A stretch of 64,000 bases of DNA, taken from contig CM050448.1 of NCBI GenBank assembly GCA_027563935.2, forward strand, positions 119,710,493-119,774,492, written 5' to 3'. The position numbers and the translations under genes were made by a program. Shown here one piece after another: positions 1 through 13,700 of the stretch. Each line of letters starts with the position of its first letter. The first letter of the stretch is position 1. Origin of the DNA: Costus lasius (lineage: Eukaryota; Streptophyta; Magnoliopsida; Zingiberales; Costaceae). Below the pieces are notes generated by a model, which saw nothing but the letters and a program-made list of their open reading frames with translations, was not told the origin of the DNA and did no database searches.

Positions 1-1725
1 TGGCTTTTCGATTTTCATGTAACCTCGATAATGATGACATCGGCACAAGCAATTATGACTACGATTTTTTTATTCAAAATGCAATCCTTACCAATAGGAA
101 TTTTTTTAATTCGTTTTTAACTCAATTAAATTATATTTTTATGCTATTTTAAACCTGTAATTTAACGCCATTACCTTTCGTGCTACAATTTTGATGCAAA
201 TTAAAAAAAATTAAATGCAATTTTCAGAAGTTTCTTTTATTTCTTGATATCTGGTTGCTGCCTTGCTGGTAAGCTACAATCGAACTCTAAACCAAGAAAA
301 CAAAAATCCACTTCTTATCGCGCTCAATCCTGTGACTTCCCTTCAAATGGTTTTAACCGAATCTCATCACTCGAAAACATTTTATAGAAAATTCTGACCG
401 CAATCTAATCCTGCCCCTAATTTGATCCCTCTGCCACTCGTGCAACATGTCAAACCCTTAAACCCATTCAAAACCCTAAAAACAACCGTACGCGTACGCT
501 CTCACTCGCATTCACCCACCACCACTACGTGCCTCGTCATTCCGATTACGGACTAATCACAGTGAGTCAGCTCAGCTAACATTTCAGACTGCACAGACAA
601 AACCCCTCTGTCGACAGTTTAATAAACACGAAAAGTACAGTCACCCGGCCCGTACCCAGTAGTTGATTGGACGACTCCCCTCCTTGACTCAGTGACTTAT
701 CCCGTTCGGGTTTGATACTAACAGGGTGACACAACACCAGCTTTCTCTTATTATTTATTTATTTATTATTATTATTATTTATGGAGGGTAAAATTCCGAA
801 CGAGTCCCTTCTTCGCACTCCAAAGCCGAGGGAAGGGCCTGCAATCATCCTTGCTCGCCAGGCGCCGCCGCCGCCTTCTTCCTTCCTCATTCTTCTTCTT
901 CCCCGCGTTCGAGCCTTCGCTTCATCGCGCCTCGTTGGTTTTCGGGTGACCTCCCCTGTTCTCGAGTGTATTCTCGCGTCGATCGCCCATTTCTTGATTT
1001 CGATTTTGGTACCTCCGAGTCGGGTTCCCTTTTGCTTGCTTCGTGACGAGACTTTCTCGTGCGCGTGGCTGAAATGGCCGAGATTTGTTGACTCGACGCC
1101 GTAATTTTGGATGTACGTGGTATTGTTGTTGGTTTTTTTTTTCTCGCTTAATCGGGTTCGGGTTTTGGATTGATTCTAAATTCTTTGCCTGAAATGTTAC
1201 CGTGGAAAGTTAACTTCTTTTGATCTAGTGTTGATCGGTACTGCTTCCGGAGGATGCTTTAGCGTGTGGTATTTGTAATTCTTCCTCACTATTTGTTCTT
1301 GTTGTTGTATTTGCTCTAGTGGATTCGTGTTCTTTTGTCGATTTGTTGTGTTCTTTGCTAAAGCGTTGTGATAACTGAGCACTTAGCAGCTGTTATTTTC
1401 TGGACGAGATTTTGCAGTTTTCTTAACGTATGCTATCTTGCTATGTTGTGTTGGCTGTCGTTTTTGAATTATTTATTTGATGGGAACAATTTACTCTTCA
1501 TTACGTCTCTGTGTTTGATTATATGTCCTTGTGGGTGGTTTTGAATCTTCTCCTCTTTTATGCTTTTCTGGTTTCAGGCTACATTTTCATTAATGTTTTC
1601 CAGTTTACGTATCTAGTAACTTTTTTTTCTGAGGTGCATGATTATTATGCGTACTTCTAATGAGACGTCACGCTTGAGAGGTAGTTTTAGTGTTTGATAT
1701 ATGTTGTATGACATTAGGCTTACGG
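1..1725 (+). promoter_or_regulatory. Upstream region and probable leader of the FRIENDLY gene
   Basis: No gene is visible in the first 780 bases, which are AT-rich and end in a run of TTATT units at about 749-780. From about 781 to 1110 the sequence turns GC- and CT-rich without a convincing protein, as expected of a plant 5' leader. About 600 bases of T-rich, intron-like DNA follow and end in an AG at 1717, nine bases before the start codon at 1726. I infer a leader exon, a 5'UTR intron and a second leader piece. The transcription start was not determined and no single TATA box stands out. Confidence 0.4.
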
Positions 1726-4700
1726 ATGGCTGGAAAATCCAATAAGAGCAAGAACAAGGGAAAAGGAGCGCATTCCACTTCTTCTACCCCTCAAGAACTG
1801 CAACAAAAGTCAACTGATTCACTAACATTAAACAATGATGGATCTGAGTGTGCGAGGGCATCTAATGGTGATGCCAATGGAGTTGAAGTTGCAAGTAGTC
1901 AGTCACAAGCAGTGGATGGGAATGCACGAGATGAAGTGCAGCACACCGAAGCTGCAGCAACACCCTCCAAGCATGCTGAAGGTGGTAATTATGTTCACTG
2001 TGCTTTACCTTGTTTTCATTGCACTCTTTGTAGGCCAAATAACTTTTTGATTTAAAGACGCAAATTTGACTGATACAGTACTGATATTGCAATTGCTACA
2101 CAAAAAAGATAAAATAGCAAACCTGGAAATTTAGTGATTCTTATAGTACTTTAAAGCATGGTTTTCAAAACTGGGCGGTATGTATTAGTATTAGTATGCC
2201 ATTTGTTAGTATGACTGGTATCGGTTTACTATAGTGACGGTACCACTGGTATGTTCTAGTTGGAGGTTAGACCGGTACACTAGAGTGGATCAAAATTTAA
2301 AATTTTGCTTGAAAGATGAAACCATAAACTGCTCTGACTTTTTCATGGTGAATCACATTCAACACACTGCACTACAGTTGTTCTAGACTTTCACTTATAA
2401 CATAACTACAATAATGTAAATAACGGTTCTATGAATCAGAGTTAGCCGCTGGCTGTAGTGACTTTATTGTTTTAACTTGTAACGGAATTTTAAATTATAT
2501 TTGGTCACTGATTTGCTTCTTACCATAATCTATATTATTAAGTTTGGACGGTTGGTTTAAAATTTAAATATGTGAAGCATGATTAGTTGTTCTAATATAC
2601 TTTAGATATCTTTTAACTGAACATGTATGCAACACGTGTGACATATCTAGATTTTAGAGCACCTACATGCTACATAGTTTTCTACTGGTTATGTGCAACT
2701 GAAGCTCTCCCTTATTTGTTCTGTTGAGCAGCTGAGCTTCATCTGTATCCTGTATCTGTCAAGGCTCTATCCGGGGAAAAATTGGAGTTACAGGTTAGTT
2801 TCTTCAATGTAGATTGTTTCTGACTATTTTGAATTTTAATTTCCATAGTAGATAATGCTTTTCTGGAACAGCTAACACTAGTTTAAGATAAGGTTTGAGG
2901 AATCGGTCTGGCAAGCCGCCGGATTGGTATGGTACCGGTGAACTGGGCAGAGTGGCAACAGCGGAAGAGCGGAGGTGGAAGCTTCCGCCACCGCCGGAAG
3001 CATGAAGCTTCCGCTGGTGCCTAAGCTTCGTTCGAAGCCGCCTGTTGCCGTTCTGGTGCCGGTGCCTCGCCAGACTGATACCAATCGGAGGAACCGGCCG
3101 GTACCGGACCGAATCCTCGATCACTGGTTTAAGATACCAAGTCTTACTGATGCATGATACATGACATCATCGTGCTGGCACCGGATGGTACCTATTCAAT
3201 ATATATATACACTTTATAGATAACATATATATCGGTATTGACCTTGTACTGTACAAGCTCAGACCGGTTTGGTATAGACCACTTTTTTATTCCATGATTT
3301 GCACTATATATGCATAACAACATGAAATCATATTTGCACATCATTTTGCTTGATTTGAATAACTGGCATCGAACCCAAGGCAGATCACACACCTTACAAT
3401 ATTCAACATATATACCTCAACAATACATAAATTTTTATCAGCCATTGATATAGTCAACAAAATATCATTTGAAGAGCAAAACATTTTTATAAACCATATA
3501 TCATTTAGCAAAATACCAAAAATTCGTCCAAATAAAGTTGAGTTAAAGTTTCATAACAGAATTTTGAATCATCCCAATCATCTAACCATTAAATTATCTT
3601 TAAATATCTTGTATAACCCCCAAAAATGTTCTGAAGTCTCAACTCAACTTTTTCATGGTTCTGCTAGAATGAGATTTAGTTGAACCCTAAGTTCACATTG
3701 GTTGAACCTTTTGTGATCAACTGATCAATCCTAGATATTACTGCAGGTCAAATCAACCACTTAATGCTTCATTTCATGGCTTGATCCGAGGTACACCACG
3801 ACCAATTTACTGACTAAAGTAAGGGAGCTCGTGAGATGCATCTTGACTAAAACCAATCAATAAATTTTTAGGTTTTTCCTATACCCATGTATGTACAGTG
3901 ACCAAACTCAAATTTAAGCGAGATAAATAAGGTTTTAATTTCATTGTTTGTTACACCCAAAGCCATATGTTGACTCCAAGATAGTGGTACTTAAATAAGC
4001 AAATAAACCATGGTTTACTACAATTTAAATCTCATGTCAAACCTTCATCATCGAATGTTCTAATTGGTCCATACTGAAGAACTAGTCTAATAATCTAAGA
4101 AATCCATAACATCACATCTAGGCTTTTAACCTAGTCTTAAAGCCAAACATACTATCACATTTTAGGAAATCCTTGTATCTACTCCAATTGCAGCTGTGAA
4201 ATTCAAAAAGTGGAATGACAAGTAGTGGTTAACACCTATACATTTATACAACATGAACTACCCTTTTTGTGAACCACTTAGTTTTGGCATGGACAACATA
4301 AGCCTACCACATTCCTTACTTCATCATTTGCAAATCCACCTTAAAAGCTTCCCTCCTTTCTCTTATGAAATAATTATTCATTTCATTCAGAAATTAATAT
4401 TTTTTTATTAGCTTCCCTTCATTCATAAGCATAATCCACATACATTGAGTTCCTCAGCCAAGCAACACATAGACCGCTCCTCACAGCAATTGTATCACTT
4501 AATCATGTCTTTTATATTATAATGTTCCACTCGTTGTTACTACTAACACCAATGGTATCACTCGATTATGTCCTCATTGATATATCAATTGCCCACATTG
4601 GTGTTATTACTTACACCTTCAGTATCATTTGACCTTGGTGTTATTAACACCACCATCGATATCATTTCATCATGTTATCATTGACACATCAATGGTAGCC

Positions 4701-7700
4701 TAGTCGTCCTACAATCACTTCTAATTGGTCCTTTGTTGGACTACCTTGGTCCTCTCTTGATGATTCATTAAGCTGCTCTAGTCTTCCATTCTCCTGTGCA
4801 TAAGCAAAAATTGTTGCTTTCCAAAGCATTGGTTTAATTTATGACTAATTTGTTGAAAGAAAGTAAAGTTCTTTTTTCATAAAATAAAAAAAGAATGCAA
4901 CTTGGTTTTCTGATGAGCACTCAAATTCAGAAGATGCAATGATATGATTACTATTTGAATAGTGTGAGCGGTAACAAAGAAGGTGAACTGTTCTTTTGTA
5001 ACGTTACAAATTTTTTAAAAGTAAAAGAATTGATTGGACGGCACAGCAGTGTCCCGTCCCATCCCACTCCTCTTGCTCCCTCTTCTCCCCTCTTTTTCCC
5101 CTATTCCTCCCGTGATCACCGACCCCGCCTCCCTTCTTCTCCCTATTTCTCCCCTTCTTCTCCGCTGCCTCACGCACCCAACTCCAAGCCTCTCTATTCC
5201 TCCTTCAAGCTTCTTCTTCCTTCTTCGAATTCGGCGCCCAGCTGCAGCTCCGGCGACCTAGATCCGGCGGACTCCTCACCTTCCTCTTCCACGCGAACGA
5301 ACAGCGACGGGAAGTGATCGCCAACCCTAGATCCGCCTCGCCTTTCAGCTCCGATGACTCCGGCGGGTTCTCACAGCATCGGCGGACATTTCCTCTCTCT
5401 TTCCGCCAGCTTTCTGGCGTCGTCTTCCCCAGCTCCGGCGACATCCGTGAACGACGCCGCCGGCGGTTTTCTCTCGATCTCCGGCGATCCAGAACTCCTT
5501 TCACGAAACCGATTGTACCAACGTGGTCCTCTCGGTGCCGGCGACATTTTCCACACCGGGAAGCTCTATCCAACCACCGGAGTTACTGTTCCGGCGATCG
5601 CCGCCGGCGAGCTTTTCCGGCGAATTCCCGGCGAACTCCGACGACCACGACTGCGACTTCAGGCTGCGCGCGTGGGGTTATTCTGGACGTATATAACTGG
5701 TTAGATCTTGCTCAGACCTACAGGAACCAGGTAGGATTCTTACCTCACTATCCTTGTTTGGTGCCAAACTGCATGCGTAGATAGCGGCACCATCTTCTTG
5801 CTGATTGAATCTGATTATTACCTTCGTATGTCCATTGAAATCTGTATCTTGCCATTGAGTCACATGGATGCGTGCATGTTATCTGATTTTTATGTTTCGG
5901 TGCATGATATTGTTGATGGTAGATTTATATGCGGTACATATATATTTTGGCTGTCTCTACAGCTAGCTTGTGTTGATATTTGGGATAGACGGATAGGTCT
6001 GACTGGGATATTCCACCTTCCGAGATCCTTGTGATTTTGGCCATTGGTAGTAGTCATGGATGCAGTCTGTGTGAGCCCATGGACTACAGGCCTCCGGATG
6101 GGTCAAAGTCGGATGTCGTGGGACTCGGCATTCCGGGGTGATCTGGGTGTAGGACGCTACACCGGCGGACTGTCGACGGACAGTCGTTTCTACCGTTAGC
6201 TGGCGGTAGGAACCACTCTTTGAGTGCGCGTCCTACGGGACATTTGGCACAGCTGGATTTCCACTTGCATGCTGTACTTTCTGTACTTACTTAGTCGGGT
6301 TATATTTACTTATAGCGCACTTCTGTTTATTAATTATTGTTGGATTTTCCTTACTCTTATATGCACCATCTACTTATTAAACCCTACTTAGCCTCCCGGC
6401 TAACTCCCCTTGGCTTGCCTCCAGGTTCAGGCTCGGCTCCCTCTGGTGCGCAGTAGATAGATAGGTAGATTATCTTCCCTATCATGTGTTGTATTTTTTT
6501 TTCTTATGTGTCGCACGTGTTATTTGTTATTGTCGTATTTCGAGGATTATATCTAATGAGATTGTATTTATCTGGTCATGGACCAGTGTGGATTTATGGG
6601 CCAGGACTGTTCGGCCCTGTGTGTATTGTTGACTTTGACCGCTGCGTCGGTCTGTTGTGTATTTTATCTATGTGGATTTCGTCGTTTATGTTATTTGTCG
6701 TATTGTGTGGTATGCTGGATCTGTATGGCCTTGCAGGTCCATTGTTTGCCGCGTCCTTAGGCTGGGAGAGTCTTGGGGCGTGACAAATTTTGGTATCAGA
6801 GCTTCTAGGTTATGAACCTAGGGCGAAGTCTTAAGGATTTAGGATAATCTAAGGATTTGGGACACGCGATAAAGTATAATTACGGTGTTTAAGTGTAACT
6901 AATGAAATCTGTACTTGTGGGTTAACCATACTTGTGATTGCAGGATGCCTCCAAGGGTTCGCGGTGGTCGAGCCAGGGGAATTGCGGATATTGCGCGGGA
7001 TGCGATGAACATCCCTATGAATTGGCTTGGCCGACGGCGAAGATAAAGGGAAGCGCCTGTTGAAGTACCTCCAGTGATGGAGCAACAACCCACTGCATAT
7101 CATGACACACCACCAGCTTCGTACACAGTGTTAGTAGCTGTAGAGCCCGACCGGGAAGCCACTCCGCCCCCGACCCGAGGCGACTGGCTATCCCGTTTCA
7201 CTGAGTTAGCACGAGGTCGTCTGGACGTGTTCGAGGGGAACGGCGACCCATGGAAAGCCCAGGAGTGTCTAGCCAGTGTGACATATACTCTGGACGCAAT
7301 GGAATGTCCAGAGAGGAAACGGGTGAAGTTGGCAGTTTTCTATCTTGGTGGCCAGGCACGAAAGTGGTGGCAGTCTACTGTAGCCATTTTGGGACCGGAA
7401 AGCACGTCTTGGGATGTTTTTCAGAGCGTATTCACGCAGCAGTATTTCCTACAGGCACAAAGGTCCGTAGCGAGACGGGATTTTATTCACATCAAGCAAA
7501 ATGGACGTCCAGTTAAAGAATATATCGCCGAATTCCAGAAGCTGTCTGAGATGCTTCCCAGACTGGTGGCCACAGATAGAGAGCGTTCAGAGCATTTTAT
7601 AGAGGGCCTTGATGCACAGCTCAGCATTCTGGTGAGCATTGTCCCACCTGATAACTCTGCTGAGGTGATAGATACTGCTCGGCGGATGAGTCTACGTGGG

Positions 7701-10700
7701 CAGGATGTCATTTGTGAGGCACAAGAGCGTTATGCCCAGAGACGGGGGAAAGCTCCAGCGCAGACGGACTTTTGGGGGTCTTTCGCTCTAGGAAGTCCAT
7801 CAGCTTCAGCTTCTGGATCTAGACGCCAAGACATCCAACCAGGGCGTAAATCTTGGGCTCCGGGTAGCAGGTATCGGGGTCCAGCACCGACATCATTCCC
7901 TGGTTTTGGCTCGCCCCCAGCTACCCCTTCCAGAGCCTGTTTTCAGTGTGGAGAATCAGATCACATAGCAAGGTCGTGCCCGCTCAATTCCATCCAATGT
8001 TATCACTGTAATGAAATGGGGCATTATGCAAACAACTGCCCCCAGAAGGGGAAACAAGCCCAGAGCTCACAGGGATCAGCACCAGCGCCGCGGCAGAATC
8101 CCGGACGACCTTATCGACGGCAGAATCCCCCACGTGGTGGGCGTGGGCAAACCCAGGCATCTGGACGCGCATATACTATATCTGAGGAGGACGCTCAGCG
8201 TGCATCAGACTCCGTGATGCGAGGTATTATCTCTATTTATGGCGTTCCTGCTTGCCTACTTATTGATACGGGTAGTTCCTATTCATTTGTTTCTTACGAG
8301 TTCGTTAAGAAAATTGATCATGAACCTGTATTGGCATGCTATGATATGACCGTGCACGTACCTGGCGGTGGTGTGCTGCGATCACACTTGGAGTTAAAAC
8401 GGTGCCCACTGGATTTTGGGGATATCGTTGTTCACACTGATCTGATGTTGTTGGACTTATCTGATTTCGACGTCATCCTCGGCTGGAGCTGGCTCAAAGC
8501 TAATCGAGCTATTGTAGACTGTTATGCAAGCAAGGTGACCTTCCGTATGTCAGAGTCTACTACCTATACAAGCAGCCGCTTTCATCCTCTTGGCTTGTAT
8601 AGCGTTAATAACAGGAGCAACTTGTCCAGAAACCCCTGTGAAGGTATAGGTAGTAGACTCTGACATACGGAAGGTCACCTTGCTTTCATAACAGTCTACA
8701 ATAGCTCGATTAACTTTGAGCAATCAGATAAGTCCAACAACATCATATCAGTGTGAACAATGATGTCCCCAAAATCCAGTGGGCACCGTTTTAACTCCAG
8801 GTGTGATCGCAGCACACCACCGCCAGGTACGTGCACGGTCATATCATACCGTGCCAATACAGGTTTATGATCAATTTTCTTAACGAACTCGTAAGAAACA
8901 AATGAATAGGAACTACCCGTATCAATAAATAGGCAAGCAGGAACGCCATAAATAGAGATAATACCTCGCATCACGGAGTCTGATGCACGCTGAGCGTCCT
9001 CCTTAGATATAGTATATGCGCGTCCAGATGCCTGGGTTTGCCCACGCCCACCACGTGGGGGATTCTGCCGTCGATAAGGTCGTCCGGGATTCTGCCGCGG
9101 CGCTGGTGCTGATCCCTGTGAGCTCTGGGCTTGTTTCCCCTTCTGGGGGCAGTTGTTTGCATAATGCCCCATTTCATTACAGTGATAACATTGGATGGAA
9201 TTGAGCGGGCACGACCTTGCTATGTGACCTGATTCTTCACACTGAAAACAGGCTCTGGAAGGGGTAGCTGGGGGCGAGCCAAAACCAGGGGATGATGTCG
9301 GTGCTGGACCCCGATACCTGCTACCCGGAGCCCAAGATTTACGCCCTGGTTGGATGTCTTGGCGTCTAGATCCAGAAGCTGAAGCTGATGGACTTCCTAG
9401 AGCGAAAGACCCCCAAAAGTCCGTCTGCGCTGGAGCTTTCCCCCGTCTCTGGGCATAACCCTCTTGTGCCTCACGAATGACATCCTGCCCACGTAGACTC
9501 ATCCGCCGAGCAGTATCTATCACCTCAGCAAAGTTATCAGGTGGGACAATGCTCACCAGAATGCTGAGCTGTGCATCAAGGCCCTCTATAAAATGCTTCG
9601 AACGCTCTCTCTCTGTGGCCACTAGTCTGGGAAACATCTCAGACAGCTTCTGGAATTCGGCGATATATTCTTCAACTGGACGTCCATTTTGCTTGATGTG
9701 AATAAAATCCCGTCTCGCTACGGACCTTTGTGCCTGTGGGAAATACTGCTGCGTGAATACGCTCTGAAAAACATCCCAAGACGTGCTTTCCGGTCCCAAA
9801 ATGGCTACAGTAGACTGCCACCACTTTCGTGCCTGGCCACCAAGATAGAAAACTGCCAACTTCACCCGTTTCCTCTCTGGATATTCCATTGCGTCTAGAG
9901 TATATGTCACGCTGGCTAGACACTCCTGGGCTTTCCATGGGTCGCCGTTCCCCTCGAACACGTCCAGACGACCTCGTGCTAACTCAGTGAAACGGGATAG
10001 CCAGTCGCCTCGGGTCGGGGGCGGAGTGGCTTCCCGGTCGGGCTCTACAGCTACTGACATTGTGTACGAAGCTGGTGGTGTGTCATGATATGCAGTGGGT
10101 TGTTGCTCCACCACTGGAGGTACTTCAACAGGCGCTTCCCTTTGTCTTCGCCGTCGGCCAAGCCAATTCATAGGGATGTTCATCGCATCCCGCGCAATAT
10201 CCGCAATTCCCCTGGCTCGACCACCGCGAACCCTTAGAGGCATCCTGCAATCACAAGTATAGTTAACCCACAAGTACAGATTTCATTAGTTACACTTAAA
10301 CACCGTAATTATACTTTATCGCGTGTCCCAAATCCTTAGATTATCCTAAATCCTTAAGACTTCGCCCTAGGTTCATAACCTAGAAGCTCTGATACCAAAA
10401 TTTGTCACGCCCCAAGACTCTCCCAGCCTAAGGACGCGGCAAACAATAGCCTAAGGACGCGGCAAACAATGGACCTGCAAGGCCATACAGATCCAGCATA
10501 CCACATAATACGACAAATAACATAAACGACGAAATCCACATAGATAAAATACACAACAGACCGACGCAGCGGTCAAAGTTAACAATACACACAGGGCCGA
10601 ACAGTCCTGGCCCATAAATCCACACTGGTCCATGACCAGATAAATACAATCTCATTAGATATAATCCTCGAAATACGACAATAACAAATAACACGTGCGA

Positions 10701-13700
10701 CACATAAGAAAAAAAAATACAACACATGATAGGGAAGATAATCTACCTATCTATCTACTGCGCACCAGAGGGAGCCGAGCCTGAACCTGGAGGCAAGCCA
10801 AGGGGAGTTAGCCGGGAGGCTAAGTAGGGTTTAATAAGTAGATGGTGCATATAAGAGTAAGGAAAATCCAACAATAATTAATAAACAGAAGTACGCTATA
10901 AGTAAATATAACCCGACTAAGTAAGTACAGAAAGTACAGCATGCAAGTGGAAATCCAGCTGTGCCAAATGTCCCGTAGGACGCGCACTCAAAGAGTGGTT
11001 CCTACCGCCAGCTAACGGTAGAAACGACTGTCCGTCGACAGTCCGCCGGTGTAGCGTCCTACACCCAGATCACCCCGGAATGCCGAGTCCCACGACATCC
11101 GACTTTGACCCATCCGGAGGCCTGTAGTCCATGGGCTCACACAGACTGCATCCATGACTACTACCAATGGCCAAAATCACAAGGATCTCGGAAGGTGGAA
11201 TATCCCAGTCAGACCTATCCGTCTATCCCAAATATCAACACAAGCTAGCTGTAGAGACAGCCAAAATATATATGTACCGCATATAAATCTACCATCAACA
11301 ATATCATGCACCGAAACATAAAAATCAGATAACATGCACGCATCCATGTGACTCAATGGCAAGATACAGATTTCAATGGACATACGAAGGTAATAATCAG
11401 ATTCAATCAGCAAGAAGATGGTGCCGCTATCTACGCATGCAGTTTGGCACCGAACAAGGATAGTGAGGTAAGAATCCTACCTGGTTCCTGTAGGTCTGAG
11501 CAAGATCTAACCAGTTATATACGTCCAGAATAACCCCACGCGCGCAGCCTGAAGTCGCAGTCGTGGTCGTCGGAGTTCGCCGGAAATTCGCCGGAAAAGC
11601 TCGCCGGCGGCGATCGCTGGAACAGTAACTCCGGTGGTTGGATAGAGCTTCCCGGTGTGGAAAATGTCGCTGGCACCGAGAGGACCACGTTCGTACAATC
11701 GGTTTCGTGAAAGGAGTTCTAGATCGCCGGAGATCTAGAGAAAACCGCCGGCGGCGTCGTTCACGGATGTCGCCGGAGCTGGGGAAGACGACGCCGGAAA
11801 GCGGGCGGAAAGAGAGAGGAAACGTCCGCCGATGCCGTGAGAACCCGCCGGAGTCATCGGAGATGAAAGGCGAGGCGGATCTAGGGCTGACGATCACTTC
11901 CCGTCGCTGTTCGTTTGCGTGGAAGAGGAAGGTGAGGAGTCCGGCGGAAAGAGAGAGGAAACGTCCGCCGATGCCGTGAGAACCCGCCGGAGTCGTCTGA
12001 GATGAAAGGTGAGGCGGATCTAGGGCTGACGAGCACTTCCCGTCGCTGTTCGTTTGCGTGGAAGAGGAAGGTGAGGAGTCCGCGGGATCTAGGTCGCCGG
12101 AGCTGCACCTGGGCGCCGGATTCGAAGAAGGAAGAAGAAGCTTGAAGGAGGAATAGAGAGGCTTGGAGTTGGGTGCGTGAGGCAGCGGGGAAGAAGGGGA
12201 GAAATAGGGAGAAGAAGGGAGGCGGGGTCGGTGATCACGGGAGGAATAGGGGAAAAAGAGGAGAGAAGAGGGAGCAAGAGGAGTGGGATGGGACGGGACA
12301 CTGCTGTGCCGTCCAATTAATTCTTTTACTTTTAAAAAATTCGTAACGCTACATCTTTTGTTTATTTTTTATACTTTATTTAGTCCTCACTATCCTGTTG
12401 TGTAATTCTTCTTTCTTCTTGATATGGTTCTACTTTGCGATTCCTGGTTTGCTTGGGACTAATGGGTTTTTGTTGCTGTTGTTGGAACTGGGGCTTAGGT
12501 AATTGACATAGGAAATATTCTTGGTGGCCAACCTTGTCTGTCTTATTCATCAAGTCCATCTTATAGATGCTCCTGTTGCATTCATTATTCATCATACAAA
12601 TCATTTTTTTTTTCAGCTTAGCCCAGGGGACTCAGTGATGGATGTCAGACAGTTTTTACTTGATGCTCCAGAGACTTGTTTCTTTACTTGTTATGATTTG
12701 ATTCTTCACGATAAAGATGGTTCAGTTCATCATTTAGAGGATTACAATGAAATCTCTGAGGTTGTAGATATTACTAGTGGTGGATGCTGCTTAGAGATGG
12801 TTGCAAGTACGAGTCCTTCATTACACATTCTTTTTGGTTGTTGTATCTTATGCATTTTAAGGCTAGTTATTGACTCTATTTTGCAGCACTATATGATGAC
12901 CGATCCATCAGATCTCATATTGCCCGCACTAGAGAGTTGCTTTCGCTCTCAAGTTTACAAACCTCCTTATCGACCTTGTTGGCTATGCAGCATGAGAACT
13001 CACAAAAGACATCAGGTATCTATGCCAAGGTTTTAAGTACCTGCACATATACTGGTTGGTACATATAGTACCTGCATCTGGTGTGGGTGGGATGGTTTGC
13101 CCTGATCTATACCACTTGTAGCTGCTCTTTCTTTCCTGTCTAATCATCATTTTTTCTATTAATCCTCTATTTCCAGAATTGAAATCAGCTATCACTACTT
13201 GTGTTAGAACTTTATCATGTTTTGTTTCATTCTTTTGTTAGATTTTAAAGATGGCTTGTATAATGATGCAGTTAAGATGCATATGTTTTGTTTTCTTCTT
13301 TACTCCTGTGTGCTGATTATGAATCTTTCGTACAGAAAATGTGAAGGTGGAATCTATTGAGCTTGATGGTTTAGGATTCATGGAGGATATAACTAGTTCT
13401 CCCTCAGATTTTATGAAATCACCCTCATCTAGGGAGATCAAATGTGTTGAAAGCCTTGTATTTTCCAGTTTCAATCCACCTCCGAGTTACAGGAGGTACA
13501 TTGCTTTTTTGCTGGACTCTTTTTTTTTTTCTAGAAATATTTATTTCCCGAGCTACCTGTCTTATTGTAGTCCTCAATTAACGTCTTCTCTTGTTGTCTT
13601 TGCCCCCTGCAAGGATGTAAAATTGAATGTTTCTTTTGTGGAACTTGATGTTGCCTTAACAAAATTCCTTGTAAATTTGCTTTCTTCTATATCATCTGTC

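Larger units (their letters stand above)
4997..12353. mobile_element. Palindromic (head-to-head) Ty3 LTR retroelement inside FRIENDLY intron 2
   Basis: The left arm reads LTR (4997-6785), primer-binding site TGGTATCAGAGC (6791-6802), gag and protease on the + strand up to 8569. The right arm is the same order on the - strand: LTR 10403-12353, PBS complement 10386-10397, gag-protease towards the centre. Both outer LTR ends start TGTA(A/G)CGTTAC, and the whole block is flanked by the same 5-bp sequence TCTTT (4992-4996 and 12354-12358), so it looks like one integration event. The right arm carries 74 nt (8570-8643) that the left lacks, which extends the protein frame ([20 protein letters not shown]) and forms the hairpin loop. 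There is no reverse transcriptase, integrase or polypurine tract. The arms are near-identical but not perfect: there is a stop in the left gag, a 25-nt deletion in the right protease and a tandem duplication in the right LTR. Confidence 0.9.

Noticed and set aside
781..1104. 107-codon frame upstream of FRIENDLY
   Set aside because: It lies in CT-rich leader-like sequence with low-complexity Pro/Leu/Arg content. I treat it as untranslated leader.
1690..1725. In-frame upstream start of FRIENDLY (GTG/TTG region with MFDICCMTLGLR)
   Set aside because: The first real ATG giving the family-typical [13 protein letters not shown] is at 1726. The upstream part looks like intron and acceptor.
5034..5784. 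Several 100-156 codon frames on both strands in the left LTR, mirrored at 11400-12316
   Set aside because: They are compositional artefacts of a CT/CGG-rich LTR, duplicated because the LTR is duplicated. No domain is recognisable.
4997..12353. Interpretation as two independent retrotransposons inserted head to head
   Set aside because: There are no inner LTRs and no inner target duplications, the junction lies inside protease sequence, and the outer flanks share one 5-bp duplication. A single aberrant insertion is simpler.
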